A DNA stretch of 64,000 bases from VXNE01 sp965206615 (GTDB taxonomy: Bacteria > Pseudomonadota > Gammaproteobacteria > Pseudomonadales > Azotimanducaceae). Below are positions 1-8,338 of the stretch, in pieces. Below the pieces are notes generated by a model. It searched no databases and was not told where the DNA came from. It saw only the letters and a list, made by a program, of their open reading frames with translations. Every line of letters starts with the position of its first letter. The first letter of the stretch is position 1. The translations under genes were made by a program, and so were the position numbers. The stretch covers positions 4,030,001 through 4,094,000 of the forward strand of contig CBDBKI010000005.1 of assembly GCA_965206615.1 (NCBI GenBank), written 5' to 3'.

Positions 1-330
1 CGCGGCGGCTACGGCGCTATGGACCTGCCGGCTCCAGGGGAGGCGCCGGCCGTGGAATCCGGTGCGGCACCGGAGACACTTGCGCCGCCGCCTCTTCTGC
101 TGCACGACGGCGGCGAGCGCTACCTGCAGGCTGGCGCCTACTCCGCCCGGCCCGCGGCCGCGAGCCTCGCCGCCCGACTGCGCGACCTCGGCGTGGAGCC
201 GGTGCGCGTGACCGAGACGGTGCGGAACGGCCAGCCCATCTACCGCGTGCGCATCGGGCCGGCCGATCCCGGGCAGCCGATGGACGCCTGGCTCGACGCC
301 GTCGACGCCGCACACCGTCCGCCGCTCTAG
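1..330 (+). CDS. SPOR-domain protein, C-terminal part (RlpA-like)
   Basis: The frame is open from the first base, so the gene starts outside the window. The last ~70 residues form a SPOR domain, the peptidoglycan-binding fold of cell-division proteins: it begins YLQAGAYSARPAAASLAARL and continues through VYRVRIGP-type strands (seen as IYRVRIGPADPGQP). The preceding Pro/Ala-rich stretch looks like the linker that separates the double-psi beta-barrel of RlpA from its SPOR domain, but the catalytic part is not visible, so DedD/FtsN-like proteins remain possible. If RlpA-like, it would be an outer-membrane or periplasmic lytic transglycosylase acting on denuded septal glycan. It converges on the minus-strand pilus genes, with about 60 bases between the two stop codons and no clear terminator. 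Confidence 0.75.
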   Translation, partial: RGGYGAMDLPAPGEAPAVESGAAPETLAPPPLLLHDGGERYLQAGAYSARPAAASLAARLRDLGVEPVRVTETVRNGQPIYRVRIGPADPGQPMDAWLDAVDAAHRPPL

Positions 331-389
331 CGCCCCTGCGTCGCGCTGCGATGGGCCCGCGGACCGCGACTGTGGCCAAAACGCGCCGG

Positions 390-1491
390 TCAGTCGTCGT
401 CGTCCACGGAGCCAACGCCGAGCAGCGGCTGCAGGAACCGCTCCAGCGCCTGCCGCTCCCGGCGGGACAGCGCCCGTTCCGGTTCCCCGAGGGCCATCGC
501 GCGTGCCATGCCCTTGATGTACGGGATCTGCAGGTCGGGCGAGCGCCCGCCGAGCCCATCGCTCAACTGATCGGCGCCGATGAGATTCGGCAGCGGACGC
601 GCGTGGTTCACCACCAGTGTGGACGCGGCGCCGTCGAGGATGCGCATCCATCGAATGGCGACCGACATGCCCGCCGGCGTCGGCTCGAACACGAGCAGAT
701 GGTTCGTCGTCAGCATGCGCAGCGCGGCGACCTGCTGGGGCGATGGCCCGCAGGCCAGGATCATGTGCGCCTGTGCGGACAGCGCGTCGATCAGACCCGG
801 CAGACCGGGTTCCTCCGAAGTTTCCGGGTCGACGTGATCCACGGGATGCGCCACCAGGCCGATCCGCGGCGCCACTCGCGCCTGCAACTGGTCCACCGCC
901 GTCGCGCCGGCGTCGGGGCGCAGCAGCGCCTGGACCAGGCCCCCGTTGTGGCGCTGTATCCAGCGCCAGGGCGAGCGAGCCGAAATTGCGGTCGAGGTCG
1001 ACGCAGCTCACGTAGCGCCCGCGCTCGGCGGCCAGACGCGCCAGCAGCACCGTCACCGTGTTGGTGCCCATGCCGTCGCCGAGCACCAGCAGCAGGCGAC
1101 TCGCCTGAATCTGGGGCCGCGCCTCCTCGTCGTGTACGGAGTCCACCTCGTCGAGGGCCCGCTGCAGATTGCCCGCGTCAAGGGGCTTCGGCAGGTACAG
1201 GAACACGCCGCCCCGGTACAGGTCGTTGGCGAGGGTGACGTTGTTCTCGGATCCCGTGGCGAGGATCACCGTCTCCGGCCGGCAGACCTGCAACAGCGTC
1301 GCGACATGCACGATCGGATTCTGTTCGCCGTCCAGATCCACCAGAAGTACGTCCGGCGAGCGACCGCCGCGGCACGACCGCACGGCATCGCGCACCGTTC
1401 CGCGATGCACCCTCGCTACCCGATCCATCTCCCCGACGAGCCGCCGACTGCCGGCGTCGCTCAGGAAGGCGTCAAATGCCGTCTCCGCCAT
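390..1491 (-). pseudogene. cpaE: Flp pilus assembly ATPase CpaE/TadZ, frameshifted
   Basis: Two minus-strand frames together make one CpaE/TadZ-type protein. The N-terminal frame starts at ATG 1491 (MAETAFDAFLSDAGSRR), runs through a receiver-like domain with LLVDLDGEQ and the conserved LPKPLD, and reaches the P-loop-like GDGMGTNT of a MinD/ParA-type ATPase. Near 950, after FGSLALAL, the frame shifts by one base; the rest (HNGGLVQALLRP through to the DDDD tail) continues in the other frame to the stop at 390. CpaE/TadZ is a cytoplasmic ATPase-like protein that positions the Tad pilus machine at the pole. It is last in the pilus set, after the lipoprotein gene. One indel breaks it, which may be real inactivation or a sequence error. 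CpaF, normally next, is absent. Confidence 0.8.
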
Positions 1492-1604
1492 ATGCTCCAC
1501 GCGGCCTCGCGCCGTGGGCCGATGCCCCGCAGCGAGGTCGTCTTGTCCTTAGGACCGGTCGCGGCCAACGCCGCGCCGCCACACCGACATCGCACTCCGT
1601 CGGA

Positions 1605-1832
1605 CTAGCGGCCGGAAGCGGCAGGTCCGCCGGACTGCGAGCCGCCGCCTCCGGTACGCCAGGCCTCGATGGCGCGCACGGTCCCGGCGGAATCCCCGGA
1701 GCCCTCCGCCACCCGCGCGGCCTCCACCATCGCGTCGCGCATCAAGGACACGTACGCGCCCTCCGGGACCGGTGTTGCGCAACCGCCAAGGATGGCGGAC
1801 ATGGCCAGCGCCATCAGGAACCGTTGTTTCAT
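1605..1832 (-). CDS. small lipoprotein of the Tad pilus cluster
   Basis: A 75-residue protein starting MKQRFLMALAMSAILGGCAT, a short lipoprotein signal with lipobox LGGC; the cysteine at about residue 18 would be acylated. The mature part is short, with a Gly/Ser-rich tail (TGGGGSQSGG). A start five codons upstream (1847) is possible, but the MKQ start fits a signal peptide better. It lies between the CpaC secretin gene (ends 1915) and cpaE, in the same orientation. Tad loci often carry a small lipoprotein here (CpaD/TadD-like roles), but this one is too short and featureless to assign to either. Role inferred from position only: outer-membrane support of the secretin. Confidence 0.65.
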   Translation of the reverse strand: MKQRFLMALAMSAILGGCATPVPEGAYVSLMRDAMVEAARVAEGSGDSAGTVRAIEAWRTGGGGSQSGGPAASGR

Positions 1833-1914
1833 GAAGTCTCCATCCATGCCCGTCGCGACGGAAACCGGTCGGCGATCGTACGAACGGCGCCAGCCGAACC
1901 GTCGCGCCGGGCCA

Positions 1915-3366
1915 TCAATAATAGAATTCGTTGTCGAGTTGTCGCGCGAAAGTGCCCGGCGCGGCGTCCAGTGCCGCGACCGCTGTGCCGCCTACCGGCG
2001 CCACGATGCGCGGCGTGACGACGATGATCAGTTCGACGGAGTTCGTGGTTTCCCGCGTCTGACGGAACAGCGCTCCCCACAACGGGAGGTCCTTGAGCAG
2101 CGGGATACCCGCCTCGGTGCCCGTCGCACTGCGTCGGTAGAGCCCGGCGATCGCGATGGACTGGCCGTCGCCGAGTTCCACCGTCGTCGACGCGGAGCGT
2201 TCGTTGATGTTCGGCACGATGGTGCCGGCGATGGTCGCCCCCCCGGCCGCGATCTCCCGGATACGCGGTCGCACGACCAGCGAGATGTGGTCGCGGTCGA
2301 GGACCGTCGGCGTGAACGTCAGGCTGACGCCCGTCTCCCGGTATTCCGTGCCGATCGTGCCGCGGTCGGTGATGGTCGGGACCGGGATCTCGAGGCCGGA
2401 GAAGAACTCCGCCGGTTGTCCGCTGACGGCCGTCAGGTTCGGTCGCGCGTGCACCACCGCGAGGCCGCTCTCGGCCAGCGCCTCGAGGAATGCCGACGCG
2501 CGGTACTTGGAGCTGTTCACTTCCTGGGTATGCGACAGCACAAAGCTGCCGTCGCCGCCCCGGGGAACGACCGGCTGGACCACGGCCAGCTCTCGCACCT
2601 GGTTGACGAACTGTGGCTCCGGAGACACCGTCCCGTCCGGCAGTACGGGGAAGAACCGCACGTTCTGTTCCAGCACGTTGTCCACGCCCAGCGCGCCCGT
2701 CGCGAGCCGCACGCCGGTGCCCGTCACCCAGGTCCGTAGCGGGTTCTCGAACGGGTTCAGGTCCACGGACCAGTCGATGCCGAGTTGCTGCGTGACATTG
2801 CGCGACACTTCGGAAATCAGTACCTCGAGGTTGACCTGCGCCGGCGTTTCCAGGGCGAGCGCGTCCACCACCGGGGTCTCGCCGGACACCGCGCGCACGC
2901 CTCGCAGCACACGCTCCGCCTGCGCCGGGCTCGAGGCGGTGCCGCTGACGAACAGGGCGCCGCCGACGGACTCGACCTCGATGCTGCCCGTCTCCCCCGC
3001 CAGGCGCGCGGCGACGGTGCGGGCGTAGTCGGACTGCACCTGGACCCGGACCGCATAGGCCCCGAGCAGCGCACCGTCCGTGTCATGGACCTTGAGGCTG
3101 GTCACGCCGTAGGCACGGCCGAGGACGAACACACGCCGGCTGTCGAGGATTTCCACGTCCGCCGTCTCGGGATTGGCGATGAACGCCGTGCCGATCTCGC
3201 CGGGAAACGCGAGGGTCTTCGACGTGCCTGGGGCGAGGTCGATCGACTCGTCCACGACCGTTGCGGCAACGCTCATGGCCGCAGCGAGCAAGGCGGTCGC
3301 CAGAACCCGGGGAACATTCCGGGCCCGCGAGGGGGTCGGCGGTGATTGCGCGGACAAGGTCCTCAT
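1915..3366 (-). CDS. cpaC: Flp/Tad pilus secretin CpaC/RcpA
   Basis: A 483-residue secretin, the outer-membrane channel of the Tad pilus. After an Arg-rich N-terminus and a hydrophobic signal segment (VLATALLAAAMSVAATV) comes the pilus secretin N-domain with LAFPGEIGTAFIANPETADV and VFVLGRAYGVTSLKV, then a BON-like segment (IEVESVGGALFVSGTASSP), then the type II/III secretin core from about residue 150. The core carries NLEVLISEVSR, the GVSLTFTPTVLDRDHISLVV strand pair and the C-terminal IPLLKDLPLWGALFR and IIVVTPRIV motifs diagnostic of the family. Length is typical. It starts 10 bases after the CpaB stop, so the genes are cotranscribed and probably translationally coupled. The frame is intact. 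Confidence 0.93.
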   Translation of the reverse strand: MRTLSAQSPPTPSRARNVPRVLATALLAAAMSVAATVVDESIDLAPGTSKTLAFPGEIGTAFIANPETADVEILDSRRVFVLGRAYGVTSLKVHDTDGALLGAYAVRVQVQSDYARTVAARLAGETGSIEVESVGGALFVSGTASSPAQAERVLRGVRAVSGETPVVDALALETPAQVNLEVLISEVSRNVTQQLGIDWSVDLNPFENPLRTWVTGTGVRLATGALGVDNVLEQNVRFFPVLPDGTVSPEPQFVNQVRELAVVQPVVPRGGDGSFVLSHTQEVNSSKYRASAFLEALAESGLAVVHARPNLTAVSGQPAEFFSGLEIPVPTITDRGTIGTEYRETGVSLTFTPTVLDRDHISLVVRPRIREIAAGGATIAGTIVPNINERSASTTVELGDGQSIAIAGLYRRSATGTEAGIPLLKDLPLWGALFRQTRETTNSVELIIVVTPRIVAPVGGTAVAALDAAPGTFARQLDNEFYY

Positions 3367-3376
3367 GCGCCCCTCC

Positions 3377-4327
3377 TCATGCGCCCTCCAAGGTCACGGT
3401 CTCGTCGTCGACGCCGCCACGCATGATGCGCACTCTGCGAGGTTCTTCCGGCGCGGCCGGCGGCTTGATGACCTCACCGAAGCGCACCGGATCGGAGGTC
3501 TCCCGCCCGGTCGGCATGGCGAAGATGGGCCGGATCGCCAGGGTCAGGCGGCCCGTGTTCGCGGCCAGGGAAAGACGCTCGGCATCTTTCGGCGTCACCT
3601 CCAGCGTATAGGTTTCGCCGAGCGGCGGCGTCACCGTCTCGATGACGCCGGCGCTGGTGAGGCTCGTCTTTCCATAGCGGCCGAGCGACACGATCGTCGA
3701 GCCCACCGCCAGCACCCGCACGCCCCGCACGATGCTCTGGGCCACCGCGCCCAGGGCGCCAGAGTCCGCGGCCGTCACCATGATGACGTCGACGCGGTCC
3801 CCGGGATAGATGATGTTCGCGTTGGTCGTCGCCCGGTCGACCTCCACGGTCACCGCACGCATGCCGGCCTCAAGCACGGCCGTGATGAAGCCCGGACTGC
3901 CCGGCATGATCAGCCCGTCCCAAGTGAACAGCTCGCCGCCCTTGAACGGCCGCATGGTGACGGCGCCGAGCACCGCTTGCAGGGGCACGGCGTCCTGCAC
4001 GACGGCCACGTTCATGTCGATCGGGTCGCGCCACTCCCGCCACTCCGCCAGCTCGGCGACGACCAGCACTCCCGACTGGATGTCGCGCTTCGCGACCAGC
4101 ACGGAGGGATATACGGGTTCCGGCTCCGGCGGCGCGGCCGGCTCGGCGGCCGGGGCCGGCGCGACCACCGTGGCCTGCTGGGACGGAGTGCTCTCTGCGT
4201 CCCCCGTCAGCGCCGGCCGGATGCCGAACCAGGCGACGACGCCCACGACGAGCGCCAGCACCGCGGGCACCAAGTTGCGCGGGCGAAAGAACCCCGAATC
4301 CAGGATGTCTGCCAACGCCACGGTCAA
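3377..4327 (-). CDS. cpaB: Flp pilus assembly protein CpaB/RcpC
   Basis: A 316-residue inner-membrane or periplasmic protein with one N-terminal transmembrane helix (LVPAVLALVVGVVAWFGI, about residues 20-37), a Pro/Ala-rich linker and an SAF domain beginning SVLVAKRDIQSGVLVV. The SAF/RcpC core contains MRAVTVEVDR and NIIYPGDRVDVIMV, the usual family signatures. CpaB links the inner-membrane platform to the secretin and is required for pilus output. Upstream cpaA ends 23 bases away and downstream cpaC begins 10 bases away, so it sits inside one operon. Length and order (flp, cpaA, cpaB, cpaC) match canonical Tad loci. Confidence 0.92.
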   Translation of the reverse strand: MTVALADILDSGFFRPRNLVPAVLALVVGVVAWFGIRPALTGDAESTPSQQATVVAPAPAAEPAAPPEPEPVYPSVLVAKRDIQSGVLVVAELAEWREWRDPIDMNVAVVQDAVPLQAVLGAVTMRPFKGGELFTWDGLIMPGSPGFITAVLEAGMRAVTVEVDRATTNANIIYPGDRVDVIMVTAADSGALGAVAQSIVRGVRVLAVGSTIVSLGRYGKTSLTSAGVIETVTPPLGETYTLEVTPKDAERLSLAANTGRLTLAIRPIFAMPTGRETSDPVRFGEVIKPPAAPEEPRRVRIMRGGVDDETVTLEGA

Positions 4328-4350
4328 TCACTCCCTCGCCAAACCCGGGG

Positions 4351-4824
4351 TCAGCTTCCCATCCCGCCGTCCGGCGCCACGACCCGGGCAACGAGCAGCG
4401 CGACCGTCGGCGGCACGATCGCGCAGGCGAAGGGGATGCCCCGTCGGCGGAAGTCCCCGGTCGGGGCGAGCCATGCCGCGACCAGCAGCGCCAGACCGCA
4501 CAGCGCGATGCCAAGCAACGCGATCGGCAGATCCCGCGGTCCGAGCCACAGGGCGAGCACGCCGAGCAGCTTGGCGTCCCCGCCGCCGAGCCAGCCGAAG
4601 CCATGGCAGACCAGTCCCGCGGTCAGGCCGACGACGCCGCAGAGCAGGCCGGCCCAGGGGTCGAAGCCGAGTGCTTCCGGCGCGCGGGCCACTGTCAGCA
4701 GCCAGAAGCCGAAGAGGCCTACCACTGTCCAGTGCGGCACCTCGCGTCGTCGCCAATCCGTCCACGCGGCGGCCAGCGCCAACGCGACCGCGGCACTCAG
4801 GGCCGCGGGTCCGACCCACTGCAC
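4351..4824 (-). CDS. cpaA: prepilin peptidase CpaA/TadV
   Basis: A 157-residue polytopic membrane aspartyl protease of the type IV prepilin peptidase family. Both catalytic aspartates are visible: the first in AAWTDWRRREVPHW near residue 22 and the second in the GxGD-type motif LGGGDAKLLG near residue 102. Hydrophobic helices fill the rest. There is no N-terminal methylation domain, as expected for the short CpaA/TadV form, which cleaves the leader of Flp pilins. It lies directly downstream of the pilin gene (48-base gap) and 23 bases upstream of cpaB. Confidence 0.92.
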   Translation of the reverse strand: MQWVGPAALSAAVALALAAAWTDWRRREVPHWTVVGLFGFWLLTVARAPEALGFDPWAGLLCGVVGLTAGLVCHGFGWLGGGDAKLLGVLALWLGPRDLPIALLGIALCGLALLVAAWLAPTGDFRRRGIPFACAIVPPTVALLVARVVAPDGGMGS

Positions 4825-4872
4825 GGGCCTCGTCGCGTCCGCGATTGCGAGGCACGGGGGGCGATGGGACCG

Positions 4873-5196
4873 TTACGTGGTCGCACCGCCGGTGCCCGTA
4901 CCGCCGGTGCCCGTACCGCCGGTGCCCGTACCGCCGGTGCCCGTACCGCCGGTGCCCGTACCGTCACCGCCGCCGACGGCAGCTTCTATCTCACCCGTCG
5001 CGCCGGCCATCTCTTCCTCAAGCCCTGTCATCAGTGTGCCAAACGCCCCGCTCAACTGCCCCGCAACCACACCGACGATGGCGATGATCGCAACGACGAT
5101 CAGAGCGTATTCGACCGTCGAGACGCCGCGTCGATCGAGCAGGAAGCACTTTACGGACACGATCGCGTGGCCGAGGGTTCTCTTCAAGAAGTCCAT
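4873..5196 (-). CDS. flp: Flp-type type IVb pilin with repetitive C-terminal tail
   Basis: A 107-residue pilin precursor. The basic leader ends in the prepilin site DRRGVSTVEYALIVVAII: cleavage after Gly leaves VSTVEYA with the conserved Glu at mature position 5, then a long hydrophobic helix. This is the structural subunit processed by the neighbouring CpaA. The ribosome binding site (AAAGGGA about 7 bases before ATG 5196) is good. Oddly, after the normal globular part (GEIEAAVGGGDG) the protein ends in a Gly-Thr tail made of exact 15-base repeats (4886-4960), which is not usual for Flp pilins and would decorate the fibre surface. Confidence 0.92.
   Translation of the reverse strand: MDFLKRTLGHAIVSVKCFLLDRRGVSTVEYALIVVAIIAIVGVVAGQLSGAFGTLMTGLEEEMAGATGEIEAAVGGGDGTGTGGTGTGGTGTGGTGTGGTGTGGATT
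4886..4960. repeat. five perfect 15 bp tandem repeats in the pilin gene
   Basis: The unit CCGCCGGTGCCCGTA occurs five times without mismatch. It is in frame with the minus-strand pilin and encodes a Gly-Thr pentapeptide unit in the C-terminal tail. A 15-base unit keeps the frame whatever the copy number, so slippage would change tail length without killing the gene. Confidence 0.97.
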
Positions 5197-5259
5197 GGAT
5201 AGGTCCCTTTCTGGAAGGTTTCAATCGTCAACAGTCGCGGTACGGCCCGAATCCGCGGC

Positions 5260-5280
5260 CCGTCATTTTACGGGCAGGCG
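5260..5280 (-). promoter_or_regulatory. small hairpin in the leader before flp
   Basis: Between the vWA-like gene (stop 5371) and flp (start 5196) the sequence GCCCGT-CATTTT-ACGGGC forms a 6 bp stem. It has no U tract, so it is more likely an mRNA processing or attenuation structure than a full terminator. Weak evidence. Confidence 0.25.
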
Positions 5281-5370
5281 AACTCGGCACGCAACCGACC
5301 GGGCGCACCGGTTGGACGCGGAACTTGCATGCGCTGAACGGCCGCCCTGGCGAGGCCGTCGACGCACCCC

Positions 5371-6663
5371 TCACGGGCCACCCGCGTTGACCGGGGGTTG
5401 CGTGTCGCCGGTCGCCGCGGCCACCGCCAGGGCCTGCAGGCGTTCGCGCTCGGAGATGAGTTCGGTCTCCCGTTCCTGGAGACGGGCCCGTCCGCGCGCG
5501 AGCTCCGCCTCCCGAGCCTGCCACTGCTGCCGCTGTGCAGCCAGTCGTTCGCGGCCGGCATCCAGGGCCGCCCGACTGCTCGCCAACTCGTCGCGCATCC
5601 GTTCGAGGGCCGCGCGCTCGTACCGTACGCGCTCGCGTTCCTGCGCGACGAGTTCCGCCTGTGTCGGGACGGCCATCAGGGACTCGGCTGCGTAGTCCAG
5701 CACGGGCGCCTGCGCCTCGAAGTGGAGACGCGACGCCGCGAGCTGCGGGTCGGCCGGGCGCCCCTCGTTGAAGTACCGCTCCCAGAACTGCCGGTGGGCC
5801 TGTTGGGCCTCTGGACGTTCGGTGACGTCCTTGCGGTGCAGGTAGAAGATCCGGGTGTACCAGTCGGGTCCGGGCGCGGGGCTTGCACCGGCCAGGACCG
5901 CACGCTCGTCGCGCCGTGCCGCGAACGCCTCGAAGTCCCATCCGCCCCAACCGCTGTCGAGATGCGAGAACCACCGGGCGTGCTGCATCATGTCCGAGAA
6001 CACGTACAGCGACTTCGCGCCGGGCAGCCGGTCAAAGTCCCGCGCGGTCTCTTCCAGCGCCTCGACCAGGTAAGCGTTCCGAACGAGCCCGCTCCGGCTT
6101 GCCCGGACCAGCGCGTCGATGCGACCCACCAGTGCTTCCCGCTCCGCACAGAAGAGTTCCGCGCTCTCGCGCACCGTGGCGGGTATCTGCGCCGGCAGGT
6201 CGTCGCAGTCGCGTGCGGCCTCGCCCTGGTCCTTCGCGGTTCCGACCGCGAGGTCGGCATTACCGTAGGGCTTGCACAGACGCCCGAGCAGCATCCTGGG
6301 CGCTTCCGCATAGTCGGTCAGGGTGAAGACCTCGAGTTCGGTGTGGGCCGCCAGGTCGAGGGTCACGTCCCGCAGCAGCCGCCCGGGCAGCGGCGCATGG
6401 CCGCGCGCGAGGGGCTTCTGCAGGTCGAGCAGGAACACGCCATGCCCTGTCGCGTCGCCGCTGCCCGCCTGGCAGAGGTCGACGGTCCGGGGCTCCTGCA
6501 AGGTGTCCTGCACCTCGAGCGCGAGCGCCACGACGACCGCGACGATGGGCAGGAGTACCAGCAGACTCCACGAGGCGGCCTTGCCGGGACTGCGTCTGCC
6601 GTACGTCGACGGTGCCCGCGCCAGCGGACGGATGTTCCAGCGATTCGCAGGTGGTTTCGACAT
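5371..6663 (-). CDS. membrane-anchored vWA-like protein with C-terminal coiled coil
   Basis: A 430-residue protein I can place only loosely. It has a cytoplasmic basic N-terminus, one transmembrane helix (SWSLLVLLPIVAVVVALAL, about residues 32-50) and a periplasmic domain with VFLLDLQKPLARG, a CKPYGN loop and SLYVFSDMMQHARWFSHL. These resemble the strand-then-Asp pattern of uncharacterised von Willebrand A-like proteins (VVLxDxTxPL and VVSDLLQH). Residues about 310-415 are a strongly charged heptad-rich coiled coil (many Glu/Arg/Ala). It follows the sensor kinase gene with only a 6-base gap and precedes flp by 175 bases, so it may belong to a peroxidase/kinase operon or be accessory to the pilus. 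Function unknown. Confidence 0.6.
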   Translation of the reverse strand: MSKPPANRWNIRPLARAPSTYGRRSPGKAASWSLLVLLPIVAVVVALALEVQDTLQEPRTVDLCQAGSGDATGHGVFLLDLQKPLARGHAPLPGRLLRDVTLDLAAHTELEVFTLTDYAEAPRMLLGRLCKPYGNADLAVGTAKDQGEAARDCDDLPAQIPATVRESAELFCAEREALVGRIDALVRASRSGLVRNAYLVEALEETARDFDRLPGAKSLYVFSDMMQHARWFSHLDSGWGGWDFEAFAARRDERAVLAGASPAPGPDWYTRIFYLHRKDVTERPEAQQAHRQFWERYFNEGRPADPQLAASRLHFEAQAPVLDYAAESLMAVPTQAELVAQERERVRYERAALERMRDELASSRAALDAGRERLAAQRQQWQAREAELARGRARLQERETELISERERLQALAVAAATGDTQPPVNAGGP

Positions 6664-6669
6664 GGGCGG

Positions 6670-8338
6670 TCAGCCTCCCGACATGCCGGGCAGCTGGATG
6701 CGGGTGACGGTGCCGCCGCCGGCCATGGAACTGACCGAGATCGTGCCGCCGTACTTCTCGACGAGGTGGCTCGTGGAGCTCAGGCCGACCCCCGTGCGCC
6801 CTTCACTTGCGGTGTAGAAGGGCTCGAACATGCGGCCTCGCACCGCGGGCGTCATGCCGACGCCGTTGTCGATGATCGTGACCGATGCCCGGTCGTTCTC
6901 GGCGCTCGTCGAGATGCGGATCTCCCCGTCCTCCCGGTCGGCGTCCCTGATGGCCTGGATCGAGTTCTCCACCACCTTCTCCAGCATCAGGCAGACTTCC
7001 GCCCGGGACGCGAATACGTCCGGTACGGCACCCGCTTCGGTGACGACGGATGCGGCGGCTTCCGCGTCTGGTACTGTCGATGACGTCCATGACACAGTCG
7101 TTGATGTCGACGAGGGCGTAGCTCACAGTCGCTCTGGCCCCTCGAGAACGAGGCCAGGCGTTCGGCCGTGTCGGCGATCTCGCTCGCCTGGCGGCGTGCC
7201 TCGTCGACGATGCTCTCGCCCTGTGCCAGGGCATGGGCCGGGTCCGCTCCATTGGCGCGCTCGCCGGCGCGGACGTCCTCGTGGACGTCGCGCAAGGTCT
7301 CCAGGGTCGACGAGATGCCGCGCGCGGATTCGGCGAGGCGCGCGGCCACGCATTCGGCCGTGATCCGGTGCGCCATCAGCACCTTGGCCGAGGCATCGCC
7401 ATCGAGGTCGCGGAGTCGCCGGGCCGGCCGGCCGGCGTCCGTGGCCGACGCGCCGACGCGTTCGTTCGCCTGTCACGGCGGACGGGAGCGGCCGCCCTGC
7501 CGGCGGAACGCAGACGGACCGCGCCCGACACGAACCAGAGCACGATCATGGCGCCGGCGGCGGCCAGGATGCCGTTCATGTAGTAGCTGGAGAGGGTGTT
7601 CTTCCTGGTCAGCTGGACGCCCAGGTCATTGACGAGCTGTGCCGAGAGGTCGGAGATCTCGCTGGACGTGGCCTGCGAGAACAGCTCCCCGGTCGGCGCC
7701 TGCTGGGCAAGCAGCACGTCGGCGTGCGCGATGAAGTTGGCGATGTGGTCGGGCAGCGGCGCGGGCAGCCCGTCGGCGCGATCGTCGAGGCGCTCGAGGG
7801 CCACCGTCAGGCGGCCCTTGGCCGCATCGGTCGGCGCCGTCAGGTAGGCGTTGATGTCGTTCGTGAGGGCTGCGACCTCGCGCGACAGGTCGGCGTCCAC
7901 GTTCTCCGACTGCAGGATGTTCGCCGCCGCCAGGGGCAGGTAGCGCGCGGAGTTGCGGATGATCGCGTAGCCGGTCTTGAAGCGCTCGATGCGCTCCTCG
8001 CGCGCCTCGACGGCGTTCACATAGGCGCTCACGTCGTTGGCGAGTCGATCCGGGACATCGGGAATGCCCCGAATCGTGGTCAGCAGCAGATCCTTGAGTT
8101 GATCCATGCGCGGGATGAAGGCCGCCAGGGAATCGAAGTCGGCCAGCGGATTCGAGCGCACGCGCGCGGTTTCGACGCTCCAGTCCGACGCCAGCTGCTG
8201 GATCTCCCGCACGCCTGAGACGGACCGGCGGTAGTCGTCCGGATCGTTGCCGCGGGCGAGCAGGAACAGCGCGATCGCGACGCCGAGCATGAGAACGGAG
8301 AAGGCGATGTTGATGCCAAGCAGGCTGAAGGATTTCAC
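6670..8338 (-). pseudogene. DAHL-domain sensor histidine kinase, three frameshifts
   Basis: GTG 8338 overlaps the stop of the peroxidase gene (GTGA). The first frame gives a TM helix (INIAFSVLMLGVAIALFLLA), a ~220-residue all-helical periplasmic region typical of DAHL sensors (SDWSVETARVRSNPLADF through to LGVQLTRKNTLSSYYMNG) and a second TM (ILAAAGAMIVLWFVSGAV). The frame then shifts near 7468, near 7135 and near 7085; bridging them yields a dimerisation region and an ATPase domain with N box ENSIQAI, DNGVGM, FEPFYT and GVGLSS. No obvious HExxN phosphoacceptor motif is visible in the dimerisation part. It would be an inner-membrane kinase. No response regulator gene is adjacent. As written it cannot make the full protein. 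Confidence 0.75.

Noticed and set aside
351..1608. Plus-strand frames across the cpaE region
   Set aside because: The minus strand gives a recognisable receiver/ATPase protein with one frameshift; the plus frames have no motifs.
4886..4960. Tandem 15 bp repeats considered as a CRISPR array
   Set aside because: No spacers, unit too short, and the repeats are coding within flp.
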